Of a stretch of DNA of 15,676 bases, positions 1 to 7,656 are shown piece after piece. The stretch lies in assembly GCA_003554375.1 (NCBI GenBank), contig PWGF01000511.1:1-15676 (forward strand). Direction: 5' to 3'. The stretch comes from Spirochaetaceae bacterium (GTDB lineage Bacteria > Spirochaetota > Spirochaetia > DSM-27196 > SKKC01). The position numbers and the translations under genes were made by a program. The notes under the pieces were generated by a model that saw nothing but the letters and a program-made list of their open reading frames with translations, did no database searches and was not told the origin of the DNA. Every line of letters begins with the position of its first letter. Position 1 is the first letter of the stretch.

Positions 1-1
1 C

Positions 2-1078
2 CTACGCCTTGCCCGCCCCCGTGTGTCCGCGCCGTTCGGCGGAGGTGCCCGGAACACGATAGGCGATCGCATGGACGAATACGATCAGAAAGGCAACAGC
101 ACTGAATAGGGTATTGTGAAGGCTGACCGGTTGGTAGAAGCGCCGCGTGGTGAGGTTTGTGAGGAAGAGCTCGCCAATGTCGTAGAAGAAGCGCTGAAGC
201 TCGCCGAGCCACGCCTGCACGTGCCGGACGAGAAGCATGAGCGGGAGCACTCCGACGACGAACACAACGACGACTCCGCCGATGAGGAAGAAGACGATTC
301 CGAGCTTGCCGATGATCAGCCGCGATACGGTGAGGATCGTCCTGGGTACGGCGGAAAGAGCTCGTCCCACTGCCCGAGCGGATCCTGCCGGAACGCCGGA
401 ACGGCGCAAAGGCGTCTGCCGGCGGGCCCGGCGCTCGTCGCCGGCGTGCAGCCGTACTTTGCGGACCGCACGGAGGGCAAGGGCCGCCATGGCAAGAAGG
501 AACCCGAGGAAAACCAGGGTCTGCGCGCGCTCGTTGTACTGAAGCGTCCCCGCGTAGAGATCGACGGGAAGCGCCGTCTCAACGACGACTCGGACCACGA
601 AGAGACCGCCGCAGATCGTGACAATGAAGGGAACGAGCGGGAGCGAACGATCTCCTTCACTCGCGCGAGCGGGCAGCCGGCGCTTCGGCTTCCCGGTTTC
701 CGGGACCTTGGTGCGCCGCTCTTTGGAGCTCACCGAGATGCCGAGGGTGGCCAAGAGGAAAACGCAGAAGTATGCCCACTGGACCATTCCCAGCCCGGAG
801 AGGGAGAAGAGGCTCAAAGAAAAGAGCCCGTGGAAGAAGAAGATGCGCGCAAGAACCACCACGACCGCTTTCCCTCCGTCCTCGGGAAAAGCCTGCGGGG
901 TACCACGCTTCATTGCGGCAACCGCTAAACCCGCGAAAACCAGGAACACGAGCGTCTCGGGAAACTGGAGCAACGTCAGGTGGAGCCTCCCGTCCCCGAT
1001 GAGATGCACGTGCGGCGCAAAGAGCACCACTTGCCCGAGCAGCAACTGAAGAAGCACGTCAGCCCACGTGAACCTCAT
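2..1078 (-). CDS. Polytopic inner-membrane protein of unknown function (358 aa)
   Basis: I do not recognise a family. The protein has about eight hydrophobic segments, near residues 8-22, 39-55, 68-88, 94-115, 145-170, 183-203, 255-290 and 330-350. They are separated by basic, Arg-rich loops, the largest around residues 205-250. The frame is open further upstream, but I place the start at the ATG at 1078 because a purine-rich AAGGGGG precedes it at suitable distance and the open extension is Arg-rich and overlaps the upstream gene. The stop is TAG at 2-4, so the gene is complete. It follows the 309-aa gene by 25 bp on the same strand, so the two are almost certainly co-transcribed and probably act together at the membrane. 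A 270-codon ORF on the opposite strand is an artefact of hydrophobic codons. No catalytic motif is visible. Confidence 0.8.
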   Translation of the reverse strand: MRFTWADVLLQLLLGQVVLFAPHVHLIGDGRLHLTLLQFPETLVFLVFAGLAVAAMKRGTPQAFPEDGGKAVVVVLARIFFFHGLFSLSLFSLSGLGMVQWAYFCVFLLATLGISVSSKERRTKVPETGKPKRRLPARASEGDRSLPLVPFIVTICGGLFVVRVVVETALPVDLYAGTLQYNERAQTLVFLGFLLAMAALALRAVRKVRLHAGDERRARRQTPLRRSGVPAGSARAVGRALSAVPRTILTVSRLIIGKLGIVFFLIGGVVVVFVVGVLPLMLLVRHVQAWLGELQRFFYDIGELFLTNLTTRRFYQPVSLHNTLFSAVAFLIVFVHAIAYRVPGTSAERRGHTGAGKA

Positions 1079-1103
1079 GGGGATCCCCCTTGCATTGCCG
1101 CCG

Positions 1104-2033
1104 TCAGTCTCTGAGGCCCGGAATCTGCCCCAAGCGCCGCTCTTCCCACGACAGCGGATCGACCTCGGCACCAGCGGAAACATCGCTCTCTACAACTCGC
1201 TTGAGCCCGAGAATCCCCCGCACGGCACCGGTCTGCTCGTACTGGAAGCTCCAGCTGAATCTCTGCTGGTATTCCCGGATACGCCGGTACACGTCGCTCA
1301 TAACATGGCGCTTCCACTCTTGGTTCCGGTTCCAGAAGGCGGTCTCCCGGCCTTGTCGGTACATAAGCTCCAGCTCCAACGCCATGATGCGGCTCAACTC
1401 CTCGAAGGGAATGCCGTGTGAGCCGAATTGCTGAATGAACCCTCGCGCATAGCTTTCGACCTCGTGGTCTCTGGCGCCTTCGAGCTCACCCCGTTTGCTG
1501 TAGCCGCCACGAGCTCGGGCAACGTAATACTCGCGGAAGGCGGCGTAGGGGATTACGTACCCGAGCCGGGCCGTCTCTTCGCTCTGAAGAACGCCGAACT
1601 CAGGAAGCTCAGGCAGAACGTGGTGAGCTGAGAGCAGGCGCTGGGGAGGAGAGGGAACCTCTAAAGGATCCGCGGAGTGGGCGTTGGATATGTAGTTGAG
1701 GAGGCCCGCGAAATAGGATCGGAACTCGCCGCTCTTCCCGGCAGCATCTCTCAGATATTCCCTGACCGCGTAATACTCGCGAGCTTTGATGGAGTGGAAC
1801 AAATCGAGGAGCAGCTCATGCTCTTCACGATCTTCGGCGGCGGTACTGAGCGTCCCTGCGTGAAACCAACCGGATTGCGCACTCGTCTGTTCGCGAACGA
1901 GCGTGTCGCGTACGAAATAGAGGCCAAGTAGAAACACGAAGACGTTTGCAGCTAACAGAACCGCCGTCTTGAATCGAATACGGCTCTCTCCGCCCGCCCC
2001 CGTCGAGCGGTTCTGCCTACCCTTCTGAGCCAT
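1104..2033 (-). CDS. Single-pass membrane-anchored protein of unknown function (309 aa)
   Basis: No family recognised. The N-terminus is short and positively charged (MAQKGRQNRS, then SRIRFK) and is followed by one hydrophobic segment at about residues 24-43. This predicts a cytoplasmic N-terminus and a soluble domain of about 265 residues outside the membrane. That domain is rich in aromatic, Arg and Glu residues and looks mostly helical; it has no Cys pair or obvious catalytic motif. The ATG at 2033 is preceded by AGGACAGGTGGGG; the longer open frame to 2111 lacks a comparable site. The gene lies about 110 nt downstream of a good promoter (2151-2179) and 25 bp before the polytopic membrane gene. 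A two-component membrane complex is a reasonable inference, but the substrate is unknown. Confidence 0.8.
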   Translation of the reverse strand: MAQKGRQNRSTGAGGESRIRFKTAVLLAANVFVFLLGLYFVRDTLVREQTSAQSGWFHAGTLSTAAEDREEHELLLDLFHSIKAREYYAVREYLRDAAGKSGEFRSYFAGLLNYISNAHSADPLEVPSPPQRLLSAHHVLPELPEFGVLQSEETARLGYVIPYAAFREYYVARARGGYSKRGELEGARDHEVESYARGFIQQFGSHGIPFEELSRIMALELELMYRQGRETAFWNRNQEWKRHVMSDVYRRIREYQQRFSWSFQYEQTGAVRGILGLKRVVESDVSAGAEVDPLSWEERRLGQIPGLRD

Positions 2034-2391
2034 GGGCCCCACCTGTCCTTCAAACGGCCAGAAATCCCGGTGCCCGACAATAGTCGCTGAGAATAACAGA
2101 GCAAGCCGCACTGACGGATGTCAAACACTCTCGAACTGCGCGTGCGGCTCATTTTAGGCCGGTTTTCCGGAGCGGTCAAAGATATAGATCGAAGGGATGC
2201 AGAGAGACTTCTTCCCTCGAGACCGGATAGCCACGCGCTTCCGCTACGGCCGGCTACGAAACGCGGCGCGCTTCCGCGTCATAGGCAAGCGCCCGGCCGA
2301 CCGTGGGGACCTGGCGCGCCCGGGGGAGGGGGGCTCTTCGATTCCCGTCCATTCGCTCGTGGCGGGCACCCGGTGCGCCCGGGGGACGAGG
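2034..2391. other. Intergenic region, 358 bp, promoter plus GC-rich stretch
   Basis: This lies between the acetyltransferase stop and the start of the two-gene membrane operon. The left part holds the promoter at 2151-2179. The right part (about 2200-2390) is very GC-rich and contains short inverted repeats such as CGGGC/GCCCG near 2360-2385, which could help end acetyltransferase transcription. ORFs running through it on either strand have no ribosome-binding site or recognisable product. Confidence 0.5.
2151..2179 (-). promoter_or_regulatory. Sigma-70-type promoter for the 1104/2 membrane operon
   Basis: On the minus strand TTGACC (2174-2179) and TAAAAT (2151-2156) are separated by exactly 17 bp. 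Each hexamer is one base from consensus. Transcription would begin near 2144, giving a leader of about 110 nt before the ATG at 2033. Confidence 0.6.
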
Positions 2392-3063
2392 TCAGCGACT
2401 GAGCTCAACCGAGGCAGTCTCAGCGCTTCGACTCTCCAGACGCAACTGAACAACGGGCCGTTGCGGCTTTCTTCGGACGACTTCGACGAATCCCTCGCGA
2501 TCGAACATGGACTTCGCGCCGTTCCATATCCAGCTGTCGGAACCTGGTTCGGCCTTGTCTACCGGGTACGCTTCGAGAATCGCGGCGCCCTGTTCGCGCG
2601 CGTATTCGATCGCCGCGCGCAGAAGTGTGCGCGCTATCCCCTGATGCCGCAGTCGCGACGGCACGACGAAGCACACAACCGACCACACCGCGGAAGGTTC
2701 CGTGTCGGCACCGTGCCCAGCTTGATCTCCTGAAGCTTCCGGTCCGGAGGGGGTGGAAACCGGTTTGAGCACGGGCGATCGCTTGAGCTTGGGGTATACT
2801 GACCGCGGCGCAAGGGCAACCCACCCAACGGGGTCACCATCGGAATACGCAAGCAGCCCGGGCGGAGGGCCATCATGAGCCAGAGCTTTCGCCCGTTGCC
2901 GCCTGAGCTCCGGAGGCGTCATCCCTTCCGGCACATGTTGCTTGCCGCTTTCGCGGTAGTACATACACCAGCATCCTCGCGCCATCGAGCAGCCCGGCTG
3001 CCCGAAGAGCCGTTCCAGGTCGGGCCATCGATCGGCGGTAAGCGGATGTACGGTAACAGTCAT
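2392..3063 (-). CDS. GNAT-family N-acetyltransferase (223 aa)
   Basis: This is probably an acetyl-CoA-dependent N-acyltransferase; the acceptor cannot be told. The acetyl-CoA-binding motif A is visible at about residues 129-159: a beta strand (VVCFVVP) followed by RHQGIA (the R/Q-x-x-G-x-G/A signature) and a helix. Near the N-terminus a CWCMYYR motif (about 31-37) is typical of one GNAT subgroup. A Pro/Gly/Ser/Asp-rich insertion (about 100-126) interrupts the sheet just before motif A. I chose the ATG at 3063 because GAGGT ends 6 nt upstream; the in-frame ATG at 3069 is too close to that site. The gene stands alone, upstream of the membrane operon and divergent from the lipoprotein at 3442. 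Direct repeats at 3098-3123 may control it. Confidence 0.85.
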   Translation of the reverse strand: MTVTVHPLTADRWPDLERLFGQPGCSMARGCWCMYYRESGKQHVPEGMTPPELRRQRAKALAHDGPPPGLLAYSDGDPVGWVALAPRSVYPKLKRSPVLKPVSTPSGPEASGDQAGHGADTEPSAVWSVVCFVVPSRLRHQGIARTLLRAAIEYAREQGAAILEAYPVDKAEPGSDSWIWNGAKSMFDREGFVEVVRRKPQRPVVQLRLESRSAETASVELSR

Positions 3064-3441
3064 GGACATACCTCGGTTCCGGTTGTATGCGACCATCATA
3101 TCACTCGATGGGAAATATCACTCAATTGGGCACCGGAACCGACGGCAACGGATAGAATGGGTACAGACTGGTTCGCGGAGCTTCGGAAAGTGACGACTCA
3201 TGCGCGAACTGCGCGATGAAGCCGTCATGGCGCCGTTCCCGGCGGCACGTCGGTGCATCCCTGGTCGCCTATTCTTTTCCCTTGTCCGTTTGTCCATCCC
3301 GCCGTAGACTGTCACTCGCACACGGCGATCTGGGTGAGATCCGTTCGGTTGCGGGTGCGCGCGGATAGGTTGCTGTGAGCCCTGCGGACGGGCCGCACGC
3401 CTATAACATCCGTTACAACCAGCGGTTTTGGGGGGAATGCT
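3064..3441. other. Divergent intergenic region, 378 bp
   Basis: This separates the leftward acetyltransferase from the rightward acidic lipoprotein. It holds the 9-bp direct repeat at 3098-3123 close to the acetyltransferase. Close to the lipoprotein, a -10-like TATAAC (3402-3407) has no convincing -35. Short ORFs here have no ribosome-binding site or recognisable product, and I see no RNA gene. Confidence 0.5.
3095..3125 (-). promoter_or_regulatory. Candidate promoter and direct-repeat operator of the acetyltransferase gene
   Basis: On the minus strand TTGAGT (3120-3125) and TATGAT (3095-3100) are 19 bp apart, long for sigma-70. The 9-mer GAGTGATAT occurs twice in the same orientation (3115-3123 and 3098-3106) with a 17-bp period, overlapping both elements. 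The element lies 30-60 bp upstream of the ATG at 3063. The promoter reading is weak; the repeat itself is certain. Confidence 0.35.
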
Positions 3442-4209
3442 ATGTCACGTTGGAGCCTTCTTGTAGCGATTACGCTTGTCGCAGTCTTCGGGATTGTGGC
3501 GTCCTGCGAAAGCCCGCCGGAGGCGGAAGAGCGGCCAAGTGAACGGGAGGTACGAGAAGAGGAGAGCCCCGCGACGGAGGAGACCGTCGCTGATCCGGCG
3601 GTCGACGAAGAGGCGGAGCCGGAAGAGAGAGCCGGTCATGATGAGCCGGCGCCCTACCCGGAAGGAACTCCGCTCGAAGCGGTCGTCCCGGGGGTTTGGC
3701 TCATGACGTGGAGCTACTCTCACCTGGTCTATACTGACGAGGACGGCGAGGAGGTTGAGGAGCTATCGCCCACCCCTCACTCTTACGGCTTCATGGGCGA
3801 GATTCAGATGGATGCGTTTTTCGTATTTCGAGAAGACGGTACCGGAGCCTTTTTCGACCGTACGCTTCGGATAACCGACCAGCCCGATCCGGAGGTCACC
3901 GTCGTCGAACGTATGGGAGACGGCGAGTACGAAGAGAGAGATGTAGCACGCGTGACCGACCTAACCTGGGAGCTCGACGGGAACACGATCCACATCGACG
4001 CGCCGGAAGCCCGGAATCCCCAGCTCCGGGAGGTCGACTCGTATCAGGTTACGTGGAATCGCACTCCGGAGCGATCGGGCGGCCGTCAGGCTTCGGAGAC
4101 TCCGGAAGGGCACCGGCTCTTGGATGAGCTCCACGTAGAGCCTCTTGGGTATCTGATCCGCGTCGAGGAGAGTGACGCGCAAGGGCTCTTGAAACGGTAC
4201 GAGCTGTAG
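3442..4209 (+). CDS. Acidic lipoprotein of unknown function (255 aa)
   Basis: The N-terminus is a lipoprotein signal peptide: MSRW, a hydrophobic core, and the lipobox VASC with Cys22 as lipidation site. Residues 23-72 form a Glu/Pro/Arg-rich linker likely to be unstructured. The rest (about 76-255) looks like one beta-rich domain. It begins GVWLMTW, contains FFVFREDGTGAFF and LTWELDGNTIHID, and so alternates strands in a way that recalls lipocalin-like or META-type small beta-barrels; I cannot assign it firmly. The ATG at 3442 follows GGGGGGA at proper spacing. The protein is expected to be anchored to a membrane and exported. It is monocistronic, converging on the beta-helix gene at 4377, with a strong hairpin (4267-4292) between them. 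Confidence 0.85.
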   Translation: MSRWSLLVAITLVAVFGIVASCESPPEAEERPSEREVREEESPATEETVADPAVDEEAEPEERAGHDEPAPYPEGTPLEAVVPGVWLMTWSYSHLVYTDEDGEEVEELSPTPHSYGFMGEIQMDAFFVFREDGTGAFFDRTLRITDQPDPEVTVVERMGDGEYEERDVARVTDLTWELDGNTIHIDAPEARNPQLREVDSYQVTWNRTPERSGGRQASETPEGHRLLDELHVEPLGYLIRVEESDAQGLLKRYEL

Positions 4210-4266
4210 CTCTCACGCACGGCACAGCCCGTCCGCATTTGGAGAGCCGGGAGCAAAGGCCACGTG

Positions 4267-4292
4267 GGCCAACGGCGCGCCAGCCGTTGGCC
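4267..4292. terminator. Perfect 10-bp inverted repeat between convergent genes
   Basis: GGCCAACGGC (4267-4276) and GCCGTTGGCC (4283-4292) form a perfect 10-bp stem with a 6-nt loop, 57 nt past the lipoprotein stop and 84 nt past the stop of the convergent beta-helix gene. There is no T-run on either side, so if it terminates transcription it would do so as a roadblock or with Rho. Confidence 0.45.
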
Positions 4293-4376
4293 GTGACTGC
4301 ACCGGGGGCCCAGGCCATAGTGCCCCACCATCGTCTCAACTATCGCCTCGGCATGGCACGCACGCCGGACACGCGC

Positions 4377-5534
4377 CTATTCGTCGGTGCTCCCTTCCTG
4401 CTCCACGTCACCGTCCCTACTGTACAGACGTGGGAATCCGTCGTTGTCGACGTAGGTCGAGTCGAACGACTTGATGTCGACAGGGTATTCGTTATGCACG
4501 TCGTCGCGGGTTACCGCGACCGCGCCACCGTCGAGCGAAGCGTTCTCCTCGAACGTGCTGTCGTGGATTTCAATGGTAAGATCGATCTCTTCGGGGTTAT
4601 CCGGATTCTTCCGGGCGGCAATCGCTCCTCCGGCGGAATTGGTGCCCGCCGCGGTCGACGTGTCGTTGCCTGTAAACTCCGAGTCCCGTACTTCGAGCCC
4701 AATGTCGCCTTCTCCGAATCCGAACAGCGCCGCCCCTCCGTAGCTTGCCTGGCGGGTCGCCTGGTTGTCGCGAAATTCCGAGTTCTCGATGGTTCTACCA
4801 CCTTGGCTGCGAACGGCACCACCGTAGAGCGCCTCGTTGTCGACAAAGGTAGAGTCGTGAATGTGAATCTCCTCGCCGCGGCCGACTTTTCGCACTGCAC
4901 CGCCGTCGTCGCCGGCCTTGTTCCCTTCGAAGTGCGATCCCTCGATTAGAAGGTCGTGCTGCTGCTGGTCAAACTCTCCGCCGGTGCTTTCGGCATAGAC
5001 CGCGCCGCCGTCTTCATCCGCGGTGTTGTCACGGAATTCCGAATCAATGATCTCGGCAACACGCTCCGAGACCGCCGCCGCCTCATTCCCGGCTTTGCCT
5101 TCAAAAATGGAGTTATAGATGTGAGCAGCTCCGTCGTTGCCGTCGGCAGTCACCCCGCCATCTTCACCGGTAAACCGGATCCGTTCCACATAGAGATTGG
5201 ATCCCCACCCGGTGCCAAGTCGGATAGATCCTCCGTCAATCGTTACGTGGTCTTCCCGGCCTCCGAGCAGATAGATACTCTTCGCTCCCGTAAACTTCGT
5301 GGGATTATCGGCAAGGTCATCGATCTGGTAGCTTTCTTCCAGCACGATAAGTATTACCCGTTCATCATCGGTGGGTGGATACTCATCCATATCGCCGTAC
5401 TTCTCGAAAACCTCATCGATGTCGCAACACAGCGGCAGGAACACGACTCCGGTACTAGACCGCCGGGAGGCGCCCCGCAATGAAGCGAGGCCGGCTGCCA
5501 ACCGCTTGATCCCGATGCGCGTCACCCACGTCAC
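4377..5534 (-). CDS. Beta-helix protein lacking signal peptide, paralogue of the gene at 5783
   Basis: Residues from about 65 to 375 are a right-handed parallel beta-helix built on repeats like DSxFxxNxAxxDGGAV, the pattern of Pmp/pectate-lyase-like surface proteins. From about residue 39 onward the chain aligns by eye with residues 135-478 of the neighbour at 5783, down to the shared end motif (TYVDND versus TYIDND, then LYS). It lacks that neighbour's signal peptide, InlB repeat and C-terminal Ig-like domain. The first 38 residues are Arg-rich, unlike the acidic remainder, and look acquired or out of frame. The start is uncertain: a GTG at 5534 has a poor ribosome-binding site, and alternatives are a GTG at 5444 and an ATG at 5390. 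I think it is a 5'-truncated copy, perhaps unexpressed or cytoplasmic. Confidence 0.65.
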   Translation of the reverse strand: MTWVTRIGIKRLAAGLASLRGASRRSSTGVVFLPLCCDIDEVFEKYGDMDEYPPTDDERVILIVLEESYQIDDLADNPTKFTGAKSIYLLGGREDHVTIDGGSIRLGTGWGSNLYVERIRFTGEDGGVTADGNDGAAHIYNSIFEGKAGNEAAAVSERVAEIIDSEFRDNTADEDGGAVYAESTGGEFDQQQHDLLIEGSHFEGNKAGDDGGAVRKVGRGEEIHIHDSTFVDNEALYGGAVRSQGGRTIENSEFRDNQATRQASYGGAALFGFGEGDIGLEVRDSEFTGNDTSTAAGTNSAGGAIAARKNPDNPEEIDLTIEIHDSTFEENASLDGGAVAVTRDDVHNEYPVDIKSFDSTYVDNDGFPRLYSRDGDVEQEGSTDE

Positions 5535-5729
5535 TCCGTTCGGCCGCCAACGAGCCCGAGGCCCTCACCGGCATCCTCGATCGAAGCAAGGAAACTTCCA
5601 CGACCGAGACCGTTGGCCGGTGGCCGGGCCGGGGCGCCCCTGCACTTCGCTAATCTCTTTGTGCATGTTTATCACAACTCGCATTGATTAACTGGATTGT
5701 GTGAGCTATTTTCATATCTTGCGCTAGCA

Positions 5730-5758
5730 TTGCTTTTCTTCTTAAGTAGTTATATATC
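5730..5758 (+). promoter_or_regulatory. Candidate promoter of the beta-helix lipoprotein
   Basis: TTGCTT (5730-5735) and TATATC (5753-5758) are 17 bp apart within a conspicuously AT-rich stretch (about 5650-5770). The -10 sits 25 bp before the ATG at 5783. The hexamers are imperfect, and an overlapping TATATA at 5751 would give a 15-bp spacer instead. Confidence 0.4.
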
Positions 5759-5782
5759 CAGCTGATTTCTTTGGAGGTGTGT

Positions 5783-7501
5783 ATGATCAATACAACATTT
5801 TCCCTGTGGCCACGGGGCGTGCTCCTGCCGATCCTATTGGTCGTCGTTCTTGCCGGCTGTGACACGCTGTTCGGCGAAGATCCCGACGATGACCCGGACC
5901 CCGATGACGACGACACGCTCACCGTCACATTCGACGCCAACGGCGGTACCTTCGGCGACGACCAAGAGACGCAAACCGTCGAAGTAGACCACGGTGAGAC
6001 TGTCGAAGAGCCCGAGGAGCCCGAACGGGACGGCTACGACTTTGACGGCTGGTTTCTCGAGGAAGAGGGCACCGACCAGTGGGACTTCGATGAGGACACC
6101 GTGGAGGAGGACCTGACGCTCTATGCCGGGTGGAGTGAAAAAGCCACGGGTATGCCGGACGTGCTCGAGACCATCGGCGTCTCCACTTACGATGAACTCG
6201 CCGACGCGCTAGAGACCGCGGAGCAAGATTACGATCCTGACGAGCTAGAGGACCCCGAGGACAAGGCAGTCCTAATCGAGCTCGAGGACGACATTAGCGA
6301 ATCGGGTTTCGAGGAACACGGGAAGCTCGAATATGCGGGGGAAGTCAGCATCTACCTACGCGGCAACGTGCACGATCCCGTCACGATCAACGCCGGCGGA
6401 CATTCTCAGGTTCTTGAGATAGCGGAGCCCGAGGGGTATTCCGTTTTCGATCCGTTTGAACCACGCCATCGCATCTATATGGAAGGGCTTCGGGTCACCG
6501 GGGGAAACGATGAAGGCCCGGCGATACATAGTACGGGACCGCTTCTTGAGCCCAATTTCGTGGTCATGGACTCCGAATTCGAGGAGAATGCCGGCTGGAC
6601 GGCCTTGAACTTAGGAGAAAGCGTTGTGCTTCGGTCGTCGTTCAGAAACAACGAGTCCGGCGCTCTGCGGTTGAGCTGGGGAGAGATCAAAGACTCGGAG
6701 TTCCACGACAACGGAAGCGGCGTCGGCGGGTTTGAGTTGGAAATCATAGGCTCGGAGTTCAAGGGGCATAGTCGTGCGGTCGCCTTGAGCTACGGCGGAC
6801 GAATCGAAGACTCGACCTTCGAGGACAATGTGGTACCCAACCCTTCGGGCGTGCACACGCTGGGAGGCGGAGCCATCAGGGTGGGTACGGACGATTTAGC
6901 ACCCAATGATCGATTGCCCCTTGAGATTGTTGACTCCGAGTTTATCAACAATGGCACTGAGACCAGTGAAGGTGGAGCCATCTACGCCAACGGTAACCCC
7001 GACGAAGATCTGGACGGTAATCTCTACATATCGGTGGAGAACACCACCTTCGAGGGCAACTTCATCGATAATACGTTCCCGGACGAGGGAGGCGCCATCT
7101 ATACCGCGTCCCCGGATGAAGAGATCAGAACGGCGGACAGCACGTACATTGACAACGACGAGGCGGTCCTCTACTCCGATACTGGTGCCCTAATCAACGA
7201 AGGCAGCAACACGTTCGAGCAGAAGGAGGAACCGTACTGGCCGGTAACGGACGTCATCATCGAGCAGGACGACTTCACTCTCGAGGTGGGCGAGTCCAAG
7301 CAGCTGGAGGCGCATGTCGAGCCGGAAAACGTAACCGACGATGAGGTGAGTTGGTCAAGCACCGATGAGGAGGTTGCTACCGTTACCGCGGACGGCGAGG
7401 TTGAGGCCCAGAAGGAGGGCACCGCGTGGATTATCGCCGACAGCCCCGACAGTGACGTCGCAAGCCACGGCTCCGTAGAAGTGACCGTCGTAACGGACTA
7501 G
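5783..7501 (+). CDS. Modular surface lipoprotein: InlB repeat, beta-helix, Ig-like domain (572 aa)
   Basis: Domains in order: a lipoprotein signal peptide with lipobox LAGC (Cys26); an Asp-rich linker (27-44); an InlB B-repeat/Listeria-Bacteroides repeat (about 44-117, with FDANGG and GYDFDGWF); a right-handed parallel beta-helix (about 165-475) with repeats such as DSEFEEN and GGAIYA; and a C-terminal bacterial Ig-like group 2 domain (about 488-571, with LEVGESKQLEA and WSSTDEEVATV). The chain is very acidic. The ATG at 5783 follows GGAGGT; an in-frame TTG at 5771 lies before that site and is rejected. It is expected to be exposed on the cell surface and to bind glycan or another surface ligand, but no catalytic residues are evident. 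It lies head-to-head with its truncated paralogue. Confidence 0.9.
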   Translation: MINTTFSLWPRGVLLPILLVVVLAGCDTLFGEDPDDDPDPDDDDTLTVTFDANGGTFGDDQETQTVEVDHGETVEEPEEPERDGYDFDGWFLEEEGTDQWDFDEDTVEEDLTLYAGWSEKATGMPDVLETIGVSTYDELADALETAEQDYDPDELEDPEDKAVLIELEDDISESGFEEHGKLEYAGEVSIYLRGNVHDPVTINAGGHSQVLEIAEPEGYSVFDPFEPRHRIYMEGLRVTGGNDEGPAIHSTGPLLEPNFVVMDSEFEENAGWTALNLGESVVLRSSFRNNESGALRLSWGEIKDSEFHDNGSGVGGFELEIIGSEFKGHSRAVALSYGGRIEDSTFEDNVVPNPSGVHTLGGGAIRVGTDDLAPNDRLPLEIVDSEFINNGTETSEGGAIYANGNPDEDLDGNLYISVENTTFEGNFIDNTFPDEGGAIYTASPDEEIRTADSTYIDNDEAVLYSDTGALINEGSNTFEQKEEPYWPVTDVIIEQDDFTLEVGESKQLEAHVEPENVTDDEVSWSSTDEEVATVTADGEVEAQKEGTAWIIADSPDSDVASHGSVEVTVVTD

Positions 7502-7548
7502 CCGTAAGAGACGACGATCGACAGCCGGCCGAGGAGAGTCCGGCCCAG

Positions 7549-7587
7549 ACCGCTGGTCACTCGGGCCGTAGCCTGAGTGACCACGGT
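7549..7587 (+). terminator. Terminator-like hairpin after the beta-helix lipoprotein
   Basis: A 17-pair stem with one bulged C has a CGTA loop: ACCG, C, TGGTCACTC, GGGC / GCCT, GAGTGACCA, CGGT. It starts 47 nt after the stop codon and is followed only by TT then C. The stem is strong but the U-tract is minimal. Confidence 0.55.
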
Positions 7588-7656
7588 TTCGCACAGGCGA
7601 AACGGGGCAGAGCGTAGGCGTCTCGACATAAACTCTCCGGAGGGAGCGAGGACAAA

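Noticed and set aside
116..928. A 270-codon plus-strand ORF with a very acidic product
   Set aside because: It is antisense to the polytopic membrane gene; hydrophobic codons (xTx) read as charged ones on the other strand. It has no ribosome-binding site, and the minus-strand gene has a start site and operon context.
2197..2733. A 178-codon plus-strand ORF between the membrane operon and the acetyltransferase
   Set aside because: Half of it is antisense to the acetyltransferase; the rest is Arg/Gly-rich with no family resemblance and no good ribosome-binding site.
4239..5483. Two plus-strand ORFs (236 and 175 codons) over the truncated beta-helix gene
   Set aside because: They mirror the Asp/Glu/Gly-rich beta-helix repeats on the other strand; the beta-helix frame matches its neighbour and these match nothing.
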